This document shows positions 52,261 through 60,788 of a stretch of DNA of 64,000 nucleotides, piece after piece (position 1 is the first letter of the stretch; each line of letters begins with the position of its first letter). The DNA comes from an uncultured bacterium (GTDB lineage: Bacteria > Cyanobacteriota > Vampirovibrionia > Gastranaerophilales > Gastranaerophilaceae), in the NCBI GenBank assembly GCA_902797985.1, contig CADBUZ010000002.1, forward strand, positions 23,164 through 87,163, in the 5' to 3' direction. The notes below the pieces were generated by a model. That model made no database searches. It worked only from the letters and a program-made list of their open reading frames with translations, and was not told the DNA's origin. The translations under genes were made by a program, and so were the position numbers.

Positions 52261-53394
52261 CTAAAAACTTTCATCGTTATATTTTGAAACTCTTTCTACT
52301 AATTCCATAATATCTTTTAGGGCATCAGGTTTAGCCAATTGAGAGGATGCTTTTTTTAATTTGTTTATTTTTTCCGGATTATCGTGTAAATCAATAAGCA
52401 TTTTTAATAAAATATTTGGATCTGCTTCGGAATCTTCTAAATATATGCAAGCATTTTGTTCAAGTACATATTTTGCATTTTTTCTTTGATGATCAGCTGC
52501 TGCAAACGGATATGGAATTAGTATAGGTGCAACCTCTGATGCGAAAATTTCTGATAAACTTAGTGAGCCTGCTCTCGATATGACTATATCAGATGCTTTT
52601 ACAACGGTTATCATATCATCAAAATAAGGTTCAACTATTAGATTTTTATCCTTAGTAAAATCTTTGTAAATTAAAGAAAGTCTTTCAATAACACCGTTGA
52701 AATTCTTTTTTCCTGTTTGGAAAATGATTTGAAATCCATAATCATTTGTTAATTCTTTTATAATCTCAACAAAAGCTCTATCAATAGATTTAGAACCTTG
52801 TGAACCACCCATTACGCATAAAACGAGCTTATTTCTGTCTAATCGTAATTCTCTTTTTGCAACAAATTTTTCCATTGTTTTAAATTCAGGTCTTAAAGGG
52901 TTTCCATTGACATAGCAATTTCTGTTTTTTATGAATTTTTTAGCACCTTCAAAAGCTAAAGAAACAACTTTTGCTTTAGGTGCAAGTTTTCTTGTTACTA
53001 TCCCCGGTTGCATATCACAATCGTGCAGCATATACGGAGTTTTTTTAATCATTGCACCGGCGATTAAAACGGGTGCTGAAACGTAACCGCCTGTTCCAAA
53101 AATCATATTTGGTTTATATTTCCAAAGATAATAACAGCTTTTTATTATTGCCCAAATTAATTGAAATCCCCATAATATGAATTGAAAACTAATTTTTCTC
53201 GGCATACCTGTAACGTACACAGGAAGGAAGTTATATCCTTTTTTTTGTGCAATATTATATTCAAGATTATTAGGATTACCTACATAATATACTGTATTAT
53301 TAGGATTTTTAATCAATTCATCAGCAACGGCGATTGCAGGGTATATATGCCCTCCTGTACCACCGCCTGTAATAAAAAATGTTTTTTTAGACAT
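52261..53394 (-). CDS. murG: UDP-GlcNAc:lipid I GlcNAc transferase MurG
   Basis: 377 residues. Adds GlcNAc to lipid I to make lipid II on the inner face of the membrane. GT-B fold: N-terminal GGGTGGHIYPAIAVAD motif (11-26), HDCDMQPGIVTRKLA (acceptor loop), the C-domain GGSQGSKSIDRAF nucleotide loop, and SRAGSLSLSEI near 275 for the UDP-GlcNAc site. Last gene of the murF-mraY-murD-ftsW-murG operon; its start overlaps the ftsW end by 8 bases. Confidence 0.96.
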   Translation of the reverse strand: MSKKTFFITGGGTGGHIYPAIAVADELIKNPNNTVYYVGNPNNLEYNIAQKKGYNFLPVYVTGMPRKISFQFILWGFQLIWAIIKSCYYLWKYKPNMIFGTGGYVSAPVLIAGAMIKKTPYMLHDCDMQPGIVTRKLAPKAKVVSLAFEGAKKFIKNRNCYVNGNPLRPEFKTMEKFVAKRELRLDRNKLVLCVMGGSQGSKSIDRAFVEIIKELTNDYGFQIIFQTGKKNFNGVIERLSLIYKDFTKDKNLIVEPYFDDMITVVKASDIVISRAGSLSLSEIFASEVAPILIPYPFAAADHQRKNAKYVLEQNACIYLEDSEADPNILLKMLIDLHDNPEKINKLKKASSQLAKPDALKDIMELVERVSKYNDESF

Positions 53395-54544
53395 CTTGTC
53401 TTACCCTTATTGTTTGTACTTTTTTCTTAGATATATTTAATAATATCCCAACCATACAAAGTGTAATCATAACAGAAGAACCACCATAACTAATGAATGG
53501 TAAAGGCACCCCTGTTGCAGGAAGCATTGAGCTTGCAACACTCATGTTTAAGAACGCTTGAAAACAAATGGAGAAGGTTAAACCAATAGCCAAAAGTTTA
53601 CCATACATATCAGGACATCTTGAGGCAATAACAAAGCCTCTTTGTAATATTGTCCAAAAAAGCCCTATTATGAATAAACAACCAATAAATCCAAGTTCTT
53701 CCCCAACAACAGCAAATATGAAGTCAGTGTGTGCCTCAGGAAGCCAAGCAAGTTTTTGCTTAGAAGCACCGTACCCGCTTCCCCATAAACCACCTGATGC
53801 AAATGCTACCATTGATTGAATAATATTATAACCTGCGCCTAATGGATCTACATCAGGATTTAGCCATATTTTTATACGTTGTAATTGATATGGTTGGAGT
53901 ATACTTCCAATTCCGCCTAAACCCATAAAAGCTAAAAATCCACCGGTGATAAGTTTTGTAGAACCACCTGCCGCTAAATACATTACGACAGAAGTTGCAA
54001 ATAATAGTATTACCATACTAAGGTTTGGTTGTTTAAATATTAGTAAAACCATTATTATTATTAATAAAAATGCTGACCATTTTTTTGAATCCATTAGGTC
54101 TGCATCTTTAGAAAAAACTTTTGCAAGAAGCATTACAACGGCAGGTTTTGCAAATTCTGAAGGCTGTAAGCTTAATGGACCAACGCTAATCCATCTTTGT
54201 GCACCATTAATAACATCACCTGTTGTCAGTACTAATACAAGCATAGCTATTACAAATACCGCAAAACCGTTTGTTAAATTTAGTAATTTTTTATAATCAA
54301 AATTACACATTACCCTTAATCCAATATATCCAAGGACTACCCCTCCTATTTGAATAAGAGTATAGTGCATGAAATTTAAGCCTGCGTTAATGCATTTTGG
54401 AACACTCGCAGAAAATACTGACATTATTCCAATGATAACCAAAAATAATACAACAACCGTTAAAATTTTGTCTGGAGGTGTTATTACAATATTCTGCTGA
54501 GTTACATTTCTCAGTTTTCTTTGATTATCTTTTTGATAATACAT
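53387..54544 (-). CDS. ftsW: Peptidoglycan glycosyltransferase FtsW (SEDS family)
   Basis: 385 residues from the ATG at 54544. A longer reading to 54601 would overlap murD by 77 bases. Ten membrane helices; the SEDS landmarks QRWISVGPLSLQPSEFAKP, the LPEAHTDFIFAVVGEELGFIG loop with the catalytic-type Asp, and GVPLPFISYGGSSV near the C-terminus are all present in order. It polymerises lipid II at the septum with its transpeptidase partner, which is not encoded in this window. Overlaps both neighbours, so translation is coupled. A short cytoplasmic N-terminus precedes the first helix. Confidence 0.94.
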   Translation of the reverse strand: MYYQKDNQRKLRNVTQQNIVITPPDKILTVVVLFLVIIGIMSVFSASVPKCINAGLNFMHYTLIQIGGVVLGYIGLRVMCNFDYKKLLNLTNGFAVFVIAMLVLVLTTGDVINGAQRWISVGPLSLQPSEFAKPAVVMLLAKVFSKDADLMDSKKWSAFLLIIIMVLLIFKQPNLSMVILLFATSVVMYLAAGGSTKLITGGFLAFMGLGGIGSILQPYQLQRIKIWLNPDVDPLGAGYNIIQSMVAFASGGLWGSGYGASKQKLAWLPEAHTDFIFAVVGEELGFIGCLFIIGLFWTILQRGFVIASRCPDMYGKLLAIGLTFSICFQAFLNMSVASSMLPATGVPLPFISYGGSSVMITLCMVGILLNISKKKVQTIRVRQDV

Positions 54545-55898
54545 AATCTTTAAAAATTTTTCCTCTTTCTTCGTAACCTGAAAACATATCAAAACTTGCA
54601 CAGGCAGGTGATAATAATACTACATCAGGTTTTAATTCGATTGATTTATCAATCGCAGATTCCATTGTTTCTTCTTTTATTATATTACTAAAACCATTAT
54701 TTTGAAGATTTTCTTCAAATCTTTCAGTTGCTTCACCTATAAGAACAACTGTTGCAATATGTTTGTTTACCGAATTGCAAAATTCTTTTAAATCGGTCAA
54801 TTTATCTCTACCGCCTGCAATTAGTACAACATTTTGATTATTAAATGAGTCTATCGCAACTATAGATGCTTCCGGATTAGTCGCTTTTGAATCGTTATAG
54901 AAGGTTATTCCGTTATATTCTCTTACTTTTTCTAATCTGTGTTCAGGTGCTTTAAATGACATAATTGCAGAGCGAATGTTTTCTGTCGTGATTCCTGTAA
55001 GTTTTCCAATAATGACACCGCACATAATGTTTTGATAGTTATGGTGCCCTACAAGTGAACAATCTTTTAAATCAATAATTTTTTCTTCTTTCCCATCACG
55101 TTTAAAATATATTGCATCATTTTTTATATAAGATGAATTTTCTGTTTCTTTATCAAAGAGGAATAAATTATTACTTTTTTCCCATTTATTATTTACCTCT
55201 TTCCATTTCATTAATTCTGTATCATTACCGTTCAAAATATCATATTCCGAAGCCCCAAAAAGTTTTGCTTTTGCATTGAAATAGTTTTCTAATGTTTTGT
55301 GCCAAGTGATATGGTCAGGTGTAAAATTAGTCCAGCAAGCAATTTTAGACTGAAGATATTTGCTGTGTTCTGCCTGATAAGAACTCATTTCACATACAAA
55401 ATAATCGGGATTATCATTTACCAAAGATATAGGCGGGCAACCAATGTTTCCGCATGCGGGTGCATTGTATTGAGTTGATAAAATATGTGAAACAAGTGCA
55501 GTTGTTGTAGTTTTCCCGTTTGTTCCCGTTATAGAAATAAATGGTGTATCACTTTCTAAGTATGCCAAATCAGGTTCTGAAATTATATCAACCCCTTCAT
55601 TTTTTAACTTTATATACAACTCATTATCTAACGGGAAGGAAGGACTAACAATAGCAATATTTACCCCTGATGTAAATTCTTCAGAATGTCCTCCAAACTC
55701 AATCTTTACCCCAAGTGATTCTAATTCTTTTATTTCTTTTTCATCTTCGGGCTTCCGTTCTCTTTGCTCTGTAATATAAACAGAAAATTTTCCATTTTCC
55801 ATTTTCAATTTTCCATTTATTAAGTATCTAGCAGCCGCTTTCCCGCTAAGAGAAAACCCCAATATTAAAACTTTTTTATTTTTCCAATCTATCTTCAT
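54525..55898 (-). CDS. murD: UDP-MurNAc-L-Ala:D-Glu ligase MurD, carrying a translated repeat
   Basis: 457 residues. Adds D-glutamate to UDP-MurNAc-L-alanine. Central ATP site SITGTNGKTTTTAL (about 116-130), ADP/substrate motifs MSSYQAEHS, NFTPDHITWH, and YNDSKATNPEA in domain 3. In the N-terminal Rossmann domain, residues 27-37 read INGKLKMENGK, between the glycine-rich turn FSLSGKAAARYL and the next strand FSVYITEQRE. This is the translation of the ATGGAAAAT repeat and looks like an in-frame insertion of about 10 residues into a surface loop. The enzyme is otherwise complete and essential, so the insertion must be tolerated. Confidence 0.95.
   Translation of the reverse strand: MKIDWKNKKVLILGFSLSGKAAARYLINGKLKMENGKFSVYITEQRERKPEDEKEIKELESLGVKIEFGGHSEEFTSGVNIAIVSPSFPLDNELYIKLKNEGVDIISEPDLAYLESDTPFISITGTNGKTTTTALVSHILSTQYNAPACGNIGCPPISLVNDNPDYFVCEMSSYQAEHSKYLQSKIACWTNFTPDHITWHKTLENYFNAKAKLFGASEYDILNGNDTELMKWKEVNNKWEKSNNLFLFDKETENSSYIKNDAIYFKRDGKEEKIIDLKDCSLVGHHNYQNIMCGVIIGKLTGITTENIRSAIMSFKAPEHRLEKVREYNGITFYNDSKATNPEASIVAIDSFNNQNVVLIAGGRDKLTDLKEFCNSVNKHIATVVLIGEATERFEENLQNNGFSNIIKEETMESAIDKSIELKPDVVLLSPACASFDMFSGYEERGKIFKDYVLSKR
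55788..55819. repeat. ATGGAAAAT-type repeat inside murD
   Basis: Bases 55794-55819 are identical to 11946-11971 in the hydrogenase-operon repeat (26 bases). Translated in frame within MurD residues 27-37. Confidence 0.85.
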
Positions 55899-55904
55899 AT
55901 TTAT

Positions 55905-56873
55905 TTATCCTAAAAATTTAAATAATCCGACTGCGATAACTCCGCAGAGCATAGAGAATAATGCGAACCCTGTTACTATTTGTTTTTCGTTAAATCCGCA
56001 TAATTCAAAATGATGGTGAATAGGTGACATTTTGAAAATTCTTTTTCCTGTAGTTTTGAAACTTGCAACTTGAAGTATTACAGATAAGGTTTCTATGACA
56101 AATATACCTGCTAATATTATTAAATAAACTTCAAATTTTCCCATAACTGCAAGTACTCCAAGCAATCCGCCTATGGCAAGAGAGCCTGTATCTCCCATAA
56201 AAACTTGTGCTTTTGGTTTGTTATATCTTAAAAATCCGAGTAATGCGCCTGTTACGGCAGCAGAAATTATTGCAAGATATATGTCGCCTGAAAGATAAGA
56301 AATAATAGTGCAGGCTAAAAATGCAAACACACCTGTTGATGCCGCCAAACCGTCTAAACCGTCTGTTAAATTATATGCATTTGATGAACCTGTGATAGCA
56401 AAAATTGCAATGATAGGATATACCCACATAAAGTCTATTGAATATTTTCCAAAACTTAAATATGTGCCGTATTCATTTGTAACCATTACATACAAAACAG
56501 GTAATACCGCAATCAATACTTGTCTTAAAAATTTACCCCTTGCGCTTAAACCTTTGTTTTCATGACCTTTTATTTTTAGAAAATCATCTTGAAATCCTGC
56601 AAGTGCATAGAATAAAAATGTGATTAAAACTATCCAAGCATTGGTAGAAAATTCTTGTGCCATGCATAGTGCTATTACAGCACCAAAAAGGGCTGATATT
56701 ATTATAAATACTCCACCTGTTGTTGGAGTTCCTTCTTTTTGTTTATGATTTTCAGGTGCTAAATCTCTTATATATTGTCCAATTGTTTTCTTTTTTAAGA
56801 AATCAATATATGGAATTCCAAATAATAAACAAAGTATTAGCCCTAATAAAAAGGCTACGATTATCATTATCAT
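55905..56873 (-). CDS. mraY: Phospho-MurNAc-pentapeptide transferase MraY
   Basis: 322 residues, ten membrane helices. Transfers phospho-MurNAc-pentapeptide to undecaprenyl phosphate to form lipid I. Conserved blocks: HKQKEGTPTTGGVFII, the cytoplasmic loop FQDDFLKI with the Asp pair, NAYNLTDGLDGLAA (catalytic Asn/Asp) and SPIHHHFELCG near the C-terminus. Its start overlaps the murF stop by one base (TAATG), and it lies 6 bases before murD. Confidence 0.96.
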   Translation of the reverse strand: MIMIIVAFLLGLILCLLFGIPYIDFLKKKTIGQYIRDLAPENHKQKEGTPTTGGVFIIISALFGAVIALCMAQEFSTNAWIVLITFLFYALAGFQDDFLKIKGHENKGLSARGKFLRQVLIAVLPVLYVMVTNEYGTYLSFGKYSIDFMWVYPIIAIFAITGSSNAYNLTDGLDGLAASTGVFAFLACTIISYLSGDIYLAIISAAVTGALLGFLRYNKPKAQVFMGDTGSLAIGGLLGVLAVMGKFEVYLIILAGIFVIETLSVILQVASFKTTGKRIFKMSPIHHHFELCGFNEKQIVTGFALFSMLCGVIAVGLFKFLG

Positions 56874-58222
56874 TATTTATCTCCTTTTATAAAGGTTAGT
56901 ATCTCTTCAAACTTCATTGATCTTGAAGCCTTTAAAAATATTGTAGTACCAATTTTGACATTATCAAGAATGTAACGGGAAACGTTTTCATTTGTGTCAA
57001 AATTTTTGGTAAAACATACATTTACAACGTCAGAAATTTCTTTTGCTAAGTTTCCAACGGTGAGTATCTGTATGGCGCAATGTTTTGCGTCAAATTTTTT
57101 ATTAATAAATTCACCGACTTCTCTATGATATTGTTTCTCATTTTCACCTAATTCGCCCATGTTCCCTAATACAATAACAATTTCATCATATAATTCCATT
57201 ACTGTATTTAAGGTGGCTTTCATTGATTCAGGGTTTGCATTATAGCTGTCATTGATTACGTTATAGCCGCCAATTTTTTCTATTTCCCAACGTTTTTCTA
57301 TTGGTTTATATTCAAGCAATCCTTTTTTAATAAGTTCGTATTCTATTTCTAAATATTTTCCTACATTTATTGCAGATAAGGAATTTTCAATATTATAATC
57401 TCCCTCAATATTTAGTTCGTATGTTTCGTTGTTGTATTTGAACTTGGAAAACCCGATTTTTTTATCAATTATTTCAACATCATCAATAGAATAAAATAAT
57501 TTTTCCCCTTTAAAATTAACTGTTTGTTTAATTAGTTCATTATTATGTGCAATTAAAATACCGTTTGGATTTTGATAAGAGGTTATTTCACATTTAGCTT
57601 TTGCGATATTTTCTCTTGAACCTAATCTTCCTATATGTGCTGTGCCGACATTAGATATGATTGAAATATCAGGTTGAGCATATTTAGAAATCAGTTCTAT
57701 TTCACCCGGTCCTCTCATACCTGCCTCTATAATAAGCACTTCTGTTGAGTTATCTATAGAAAATATTGTTTGACAAAGTCCAATTTCATTATTATGGTTA
57801 AGAGGGGTTTTTACAGTATTGTATTTCTGTGAAACGACTGAATATACAAGTTCTTTTGTTGTGGTTTTTCCGGAGCTTCCTGTTATCATGATAACTTTTG
57901 GATTTATTTTATTTCTGTAACAGTTTGCCAGTTTTAGGTATGCTTCTTTTGTATCATTAACGCATAAGATGTTAACATTTTTTAAATCAGAGGCATTATT
58001 TTTATTTGTACAAAAACATCCTGCAGCTCCATTTTCTACTGCTTTGTTTAAGAATTTTTCTCCGTCAAAAGTTTCACCTTTTAACGGAATATAAAAATCA
58101 CCTGTTTTAATAGTTCTTGTATCGGTTGAAAAAGTATTAATTTTTTGATTATTGTCAGATTTGGAAATTATTTCCGCACCTGTAATGTTAGCAATCTCTT
58201 CAATAGTCAATTCTATACTCAT
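56873..58222 (-). CDS. murF: UDP-MurNAc-tripeptide:D-Ala-D-Ala ligase MurF
   Basis: 449 residues. Adds D-Ala-D-Ala to the UDP-MurNAc tripeptide. N-terminal substrate domain (1-105: DTRTIKTGDFYIPLKG), ATP site MITGSSGKTTTKEL, IEAGMRGPGEI, NVGTAHIGRLGS, and the C-domain NDSYNANPESM with the family Asn and Asp. First gene of the five-gene wall operon; a TTTACT-17-TATAAT promoter ends 6 bases before the ATG, so the operon is predicted to start with a leaderless cistron. murC, murB, ftsI and ftsZ are not present beside it. Confidence 0.95.
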   Translation of the reverse strand: MSIELTIEEIANITGAEIISKSDNNQKINTFSTDTRTIKTGDFYIPLKGETFDGEKFLNKAVENGAAGCFCTNKNNASDLKNVNILCVNDTKEAYLKLANCYRNKINPKVIMITGSSGKTTTKELVYSVVSQKYNTVKTPLNHNNEIGLCQTIFSIDNSTEVLIIEAGMRGPGEIELISKYAQPDISIISNVGTAHIGRLGSRENIAKAKCEITSYQNPNGILIAHNNELIKQTVNFKGEKLFYSIDDVEIIDKKIGFSKFKYNNETYELNIEGDYNIENSLSAINVGKYLEIEYELIKKGLLEYKPIEKRWEIEKIGGYNVINDSYNANPESMKATLNTVMELYDEIVIVLGNMGELGENEKQYHREVGEFINKKFDAKHCAIQILTVGNLAKEISDVVNVCFTKNFDTNENVSRYILDNVKIGTTIFLKASRSMKFEEILTFIKGDK

Positions 58223-58257
58223 AAGATTATTATAATTTGAATAAATATAAAAGTAAA
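58223..58257 (-). promoter_or_regulatory. murF operon promoter, leaderless arrangement
   Basis: Minus strand TTTACT (58252-58257), 17-base spacer, TATAAT (58229-58234), then AATCTT and ATG. Confidence 0.75.
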
Positions 58258-58344
58258 TTATTATTTAAGGTTAAAAATACAAATAAATTTTTGTAAAAAA
58301 AAGTAATATTAGCCAAAAATCTGTTTTCAAAATTTATAAAATAA

Positions 58345-58359
58345 TGTTATTATAGAATT
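58345..58359 (+). promoter_or_regulatory. Extended -10 of the acyltransferase gene, leaderless arrangement
   Basis: TGTTATTAT (TATTAT at 58348-58353) followed by AGAATT and ATG at 58360. Confidence 0.65.
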
Positions 58360-59178
58360 ATGTCAGATATGGAAGATTTATACAGTGAAGTACCTCCTAC
58401 AAAGTTGAGAGATGTGGAAGAACATTTCCGTCCGGCGAGAACATCAAAATTTTGGCTATGGGTAGCAGACAGATTTTTTTATGGTCTTATAGAAAAAAGA
58501 TTTTGTGCATTTAGATATAAAGGTTATGAGAACTTTTTAGAAAATCGTGATGCGAATTATCCTACAATATTTTTTGCACCACATTATAATTGGTGGGATG
58601 GAATTGTAGGTTATAATATTTGTAACAGACTATGCAAAAAAGAAATTCGTTTAATGATAGAGGAATTGAACAGATTTCCTATTCTTAGACGTGGCGGTGG
58701 TTTTAGTGTTAATAAAAAATCTGCTCAGACAGCTATGGAATCATTAAGATATTCTGTCAGAGTACTTAAAGATTTGAACACTATATTATACCTTTTCCCG
58801 CAGGGGATTATTAATCCTCCGGATCATAGACCTATAAAGTTTCAAACAGGTATTTCTTATATTGCTCAAAAAGCGGTTAAAGAGTATGGCAAGATTAATC
58901 TTGTTCCAATTGCTGTAAATTATTTCTTTTTAAGAGATAACAGACCTGAAGTTATGATTGAAATGGGCGATGTTATCCAATTAACTGATGACAAATTTGA
59001 TAGAAAAGAATATGCAGAATATTTGGCAAATACGTTAGAAAAACTTTGTGATAAGCAAATACAAGAAGTTTCTCAAGCACAATTCGAAGGTTATAAAACA
59101 TTGTTCAAACAAAAACTTGCGTGGTATAGAGAATTTGAACAGCATTTAAAAAGAATTAAAACAAAAAAACAAAAATAG
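58360..59178 (+). CDS. Lysophospholipid/1-acylglycerol-phosphate acyltransferase-like protein (PlsC family)
   Basis: 272 residues. HX4D acyltransferase motif HYNWWD (His75, Asp80) after the hydrophobic strand YPTIFFAP; block II with LRRGGGFSV; block III FPQGIINPP in place of the usual FPEGT(R); and a basic C-terminus (about 250-272). It acylates a lysophospholipid or a related lipid at the inner membrane. The FPQG variant leaves the substrate uncertain; glycerol-phosphate, sugar or lipid A acylation are options. Single gene, predicted leaderless. Its C-terminal Lys-rich tail may bind membrane. Confidence 0.8.
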   Translation: MSDMEDLYSEVPPTKLRDVEEHFRPARTSKFWLWVADRFFYGLIEKRFCAFRYKGYENFLENRDANYPTIFFAPHYNWWDGIVGYNICNRLCKKEIRLMIEELNRFPILRRGGGFSVNKKSAQTAMESLRYSVRVLKDLNTILYLFPQGIINPPDHRPIKFQTGISYIAQKAVKEYGKINLVPIAVNYFFLRDNRPEVMIEMGDVIQLTDDKFDRKEYAEYLANTLEKLCDKQIQEVSQAQFEGYKTLFKQKLAWYREFEQHLKRIKTKKQK

Positions 59179-59267
59179 TTTTTTGCATAATTTTATTTAA
59201 TTCCCCAAGTCGGTTATTTACTTTTGTATCGACATATTTTAACTTTCTAAAAAAGAAAGGAGAAAAT

Positions 59268-59477
59268 ATGAGAATTATTAAAATTATTGCATTTATTTTA
59301 ACTGTAATTGGTGCTATAAATTGGGGATTAGTCGGTCTTTTCAGATTTGATTTAGTTGCTTCCATTTTTGGTGAAATGAGCTATATTACGAGAATAGTTT
59401 ATGCTTTGGTAGGTTTCTCAGGCATATATTCATTGTTTACAATATACGGACATTTAATCGAAGATAACAATTACTAA
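59268..59477 (+). CDS. DUF378 family small membrane protein
   Basis: 69 residues, two membrane helices. The family signature is the stretch ALTVIGAINWGLVGLF-like sequence at about 9-27 (here ILTVIGAINWGLVGLFRFD) followed by SYITRIVYALVGFSGIYSL. Function unknown in all bacteria. Strong AAAGGAGA ribosome site; a terminator follows immediately after the stop, so it is transcribed alone or as the end of a unit. Confidence 0.88.
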   Translation: MRIIKIIAFILTVIGAINWGLVGLFRFDLVASIFGEMSYITRIVYALVGFSGIYSLFTIYGHLIEDNNY

Positions 59478-59510
59478 AAACGAAAGGGGCTTGTCGCCCC
59501 TTTTCGTTTA
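59477..59510. terminator. Terminator after the DUF378 gene; second copy of a repeated hairpin
   Basis: AAAACGAAAGGGGC, loop TTGTC, GCCCCTTTTCGTTT. The reverse complement of 59482-59503 matches 44941-44962 at 21 of 22 positions. Confidence 0.9.
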
Positions 59511-59633
59511 ATTTTCGAAACATTTCATCGGTATTTTTAACCGGTACTTATATAAACATTTTTTTAATGTTAGAATTTCAGAAATCAAAAAAACTGTTAC
59601 ATTAGTTCATGAAGTTTTGTAAATCGGTTACTA

Positions 59634-59648
59634 TGCTATAATAAGCAT
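59634..59648 (+). promoter_or_regulatory. Extended -10 of spmA, leaderless arrangement
   Basis: TGCTATAAT (TATAAT at 59637-59642), then AAGCAT, then ATG at 59649. Confidence 0.7.
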
Positions 59649-60269
59649 ATGAATTATATTTTTTATATTTTAATAGTTTTTTCAGTAATTTTTGGAGTTA
59701 TAAACGGTAAAACTCAAGAGGTAGTGAATGCAATATTGGACGGTGCTGATGTTTCTGTCAAGATAGCACTTTCTTTAATCGGAATAATGGCATTTTGGCT
59801 TGGGATAATGCGTATTGCCGAAAAAGCAGGACTTGTACAATGGTTAGCAAAACTGATAAAACCTGTTACAAAATGGATTTTTAATGATGTCCCGCCTGAA
59901 AATGAGGCTATTGGAAATGTTGCACTTAGTGTTTCCGCTAATGCGCTTGGATTAACAAATGCAGCTACCCCTATTGGGTTAAAGGTTATGAAGGAACTCC
60001 AAGAAATCAATAGTAACGATAAAGAAACTGCATCTGATGCTATGTGTATGTTTTTGGCTATGAATACAGCAGGGTTTCAAATTATTCCTGCAACTGTTAT
60101 TGCCGTACTCGTTGCTGTAGGTTCAAAAAATCCGACAGAAATAATCATGCCAACCTTGATTGTTACCTCAATAGCATTTGTATCGGCTATTATTATTGCA
60201 AAGATTTTTCAAAAATTTTGGAAAAATAAATTAATTTCCCCAAGTGAAAAGGGGGTAAACAATGATTAA
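59649..60269 (+). CDS. spmA: Spore maturation protein A-like (SpmA, nucleoside-recognition domain)
   Basis: 206 residues, five to six membrane helices. The family signature NEAIGNVALSVSANALGLTNAATPIGLKVMKELQ is recognisable (quoted in part: SANALGLTNAATPIG). In Bacillus SpmA and SpmB affect spore-core dehydration, but close homologues are common in non-sporulating Gram-negatives, where the function is unknown; they resemble nucleoside-transporter gate domains. The stop region overlaps the spmB start by 8 bases. Predicted leaderless mRNA. No sporulation genes are nearby. Confidence 0.9.
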   Translation: MNYIFYILIVFSVIFGVINGKTQEVVNAILDGADVSVKIALSLIGIMAFWLGIMRIAEKAGLVQWLAKLIKPVTKWIFNDVPPENEAIGNVALSVSANALGLTNAATPIGLKVMKELQEINSNDKETASDAMCMFLAMNTAGFQIIPATVIAVLVAVGSKNPTEIIMPTLIVTSIAFVSAIIIAKIFQKFWKNKLISPSEKGVNND

Positions 60270-60786
60270 TATTTTATCTCTGTATGCTTTACCTTTTATA
60301 ATTGTTTTAATTTTGACTATTGGAATAGTTAAAAAAGTGCCTATTTACGAAGAATTTACAGAAGGTGCAAAGGATGGATTTTCTGTTGCAATAAATATAA
60401 TTCCGTATCTTGTTGCAATAATAGTAGGAATATCAATGTTTAGAGCTTCAGGTGCTATGGATAGTATAGCAACATTTTTAACACCGTTATTAACTAAATT
60501 CACAATCCCTGTTGATTCAATTCCTATAATGATAACCCGCTCATTATCCGGTTCAGCGACACTGGGACTTTTTACGGAAATTGCCCATAAACTAGGTCCG
60601 GATGCTTATGCTACAAAACTTTGTGCAGTTATTGTCGGAAGTTCTGAAACGACATTTTACGTTTTATCTGTTTATTTTGGTTCAATTGGGATAAAGAAAT
60701 TCAGATATGCATTATTAGTCGGCTTGCTGGCTGACTTTATCGGAATAGTTGCTGCTGTTTTAGTTTGCTCGTGGATTTTCCTATAA
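60262..60786 (+). CDS. spmB: Spore maturation protein B-like (SpmB)
   Basis: 174 residues, membrane protein of the same fold as SpmA. Landmarks: VPIYEEFTEGAKDGFSVAI, the MFRASGAMD segment, PIMITRSLSGSATLG and GSSETTFYVLSVYFGSIG. It overlaps SpmA by 8 bases and the two probably form one complex. Convergent with the Kelch-type gene 2 bases downstream, with no terminator visible between them. Confidence 0.9.
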   Translation: MINILSLYALPFIIVLILTIGIVKKVPIYEEFTEGAKDGFSVAINIIPYLVAIIVGISMFRASGAMDSIATFLTPLLTKFTIPVDSIPIMITRSLSGSATLGLFTEIAHKLGPDAYATKLCAVIVGSSETTFYVLSVYFGSIGIKKFRYALLVGLLADFIGIVAAVLVCSWIFL

Positions 60787-60788
60787 AA

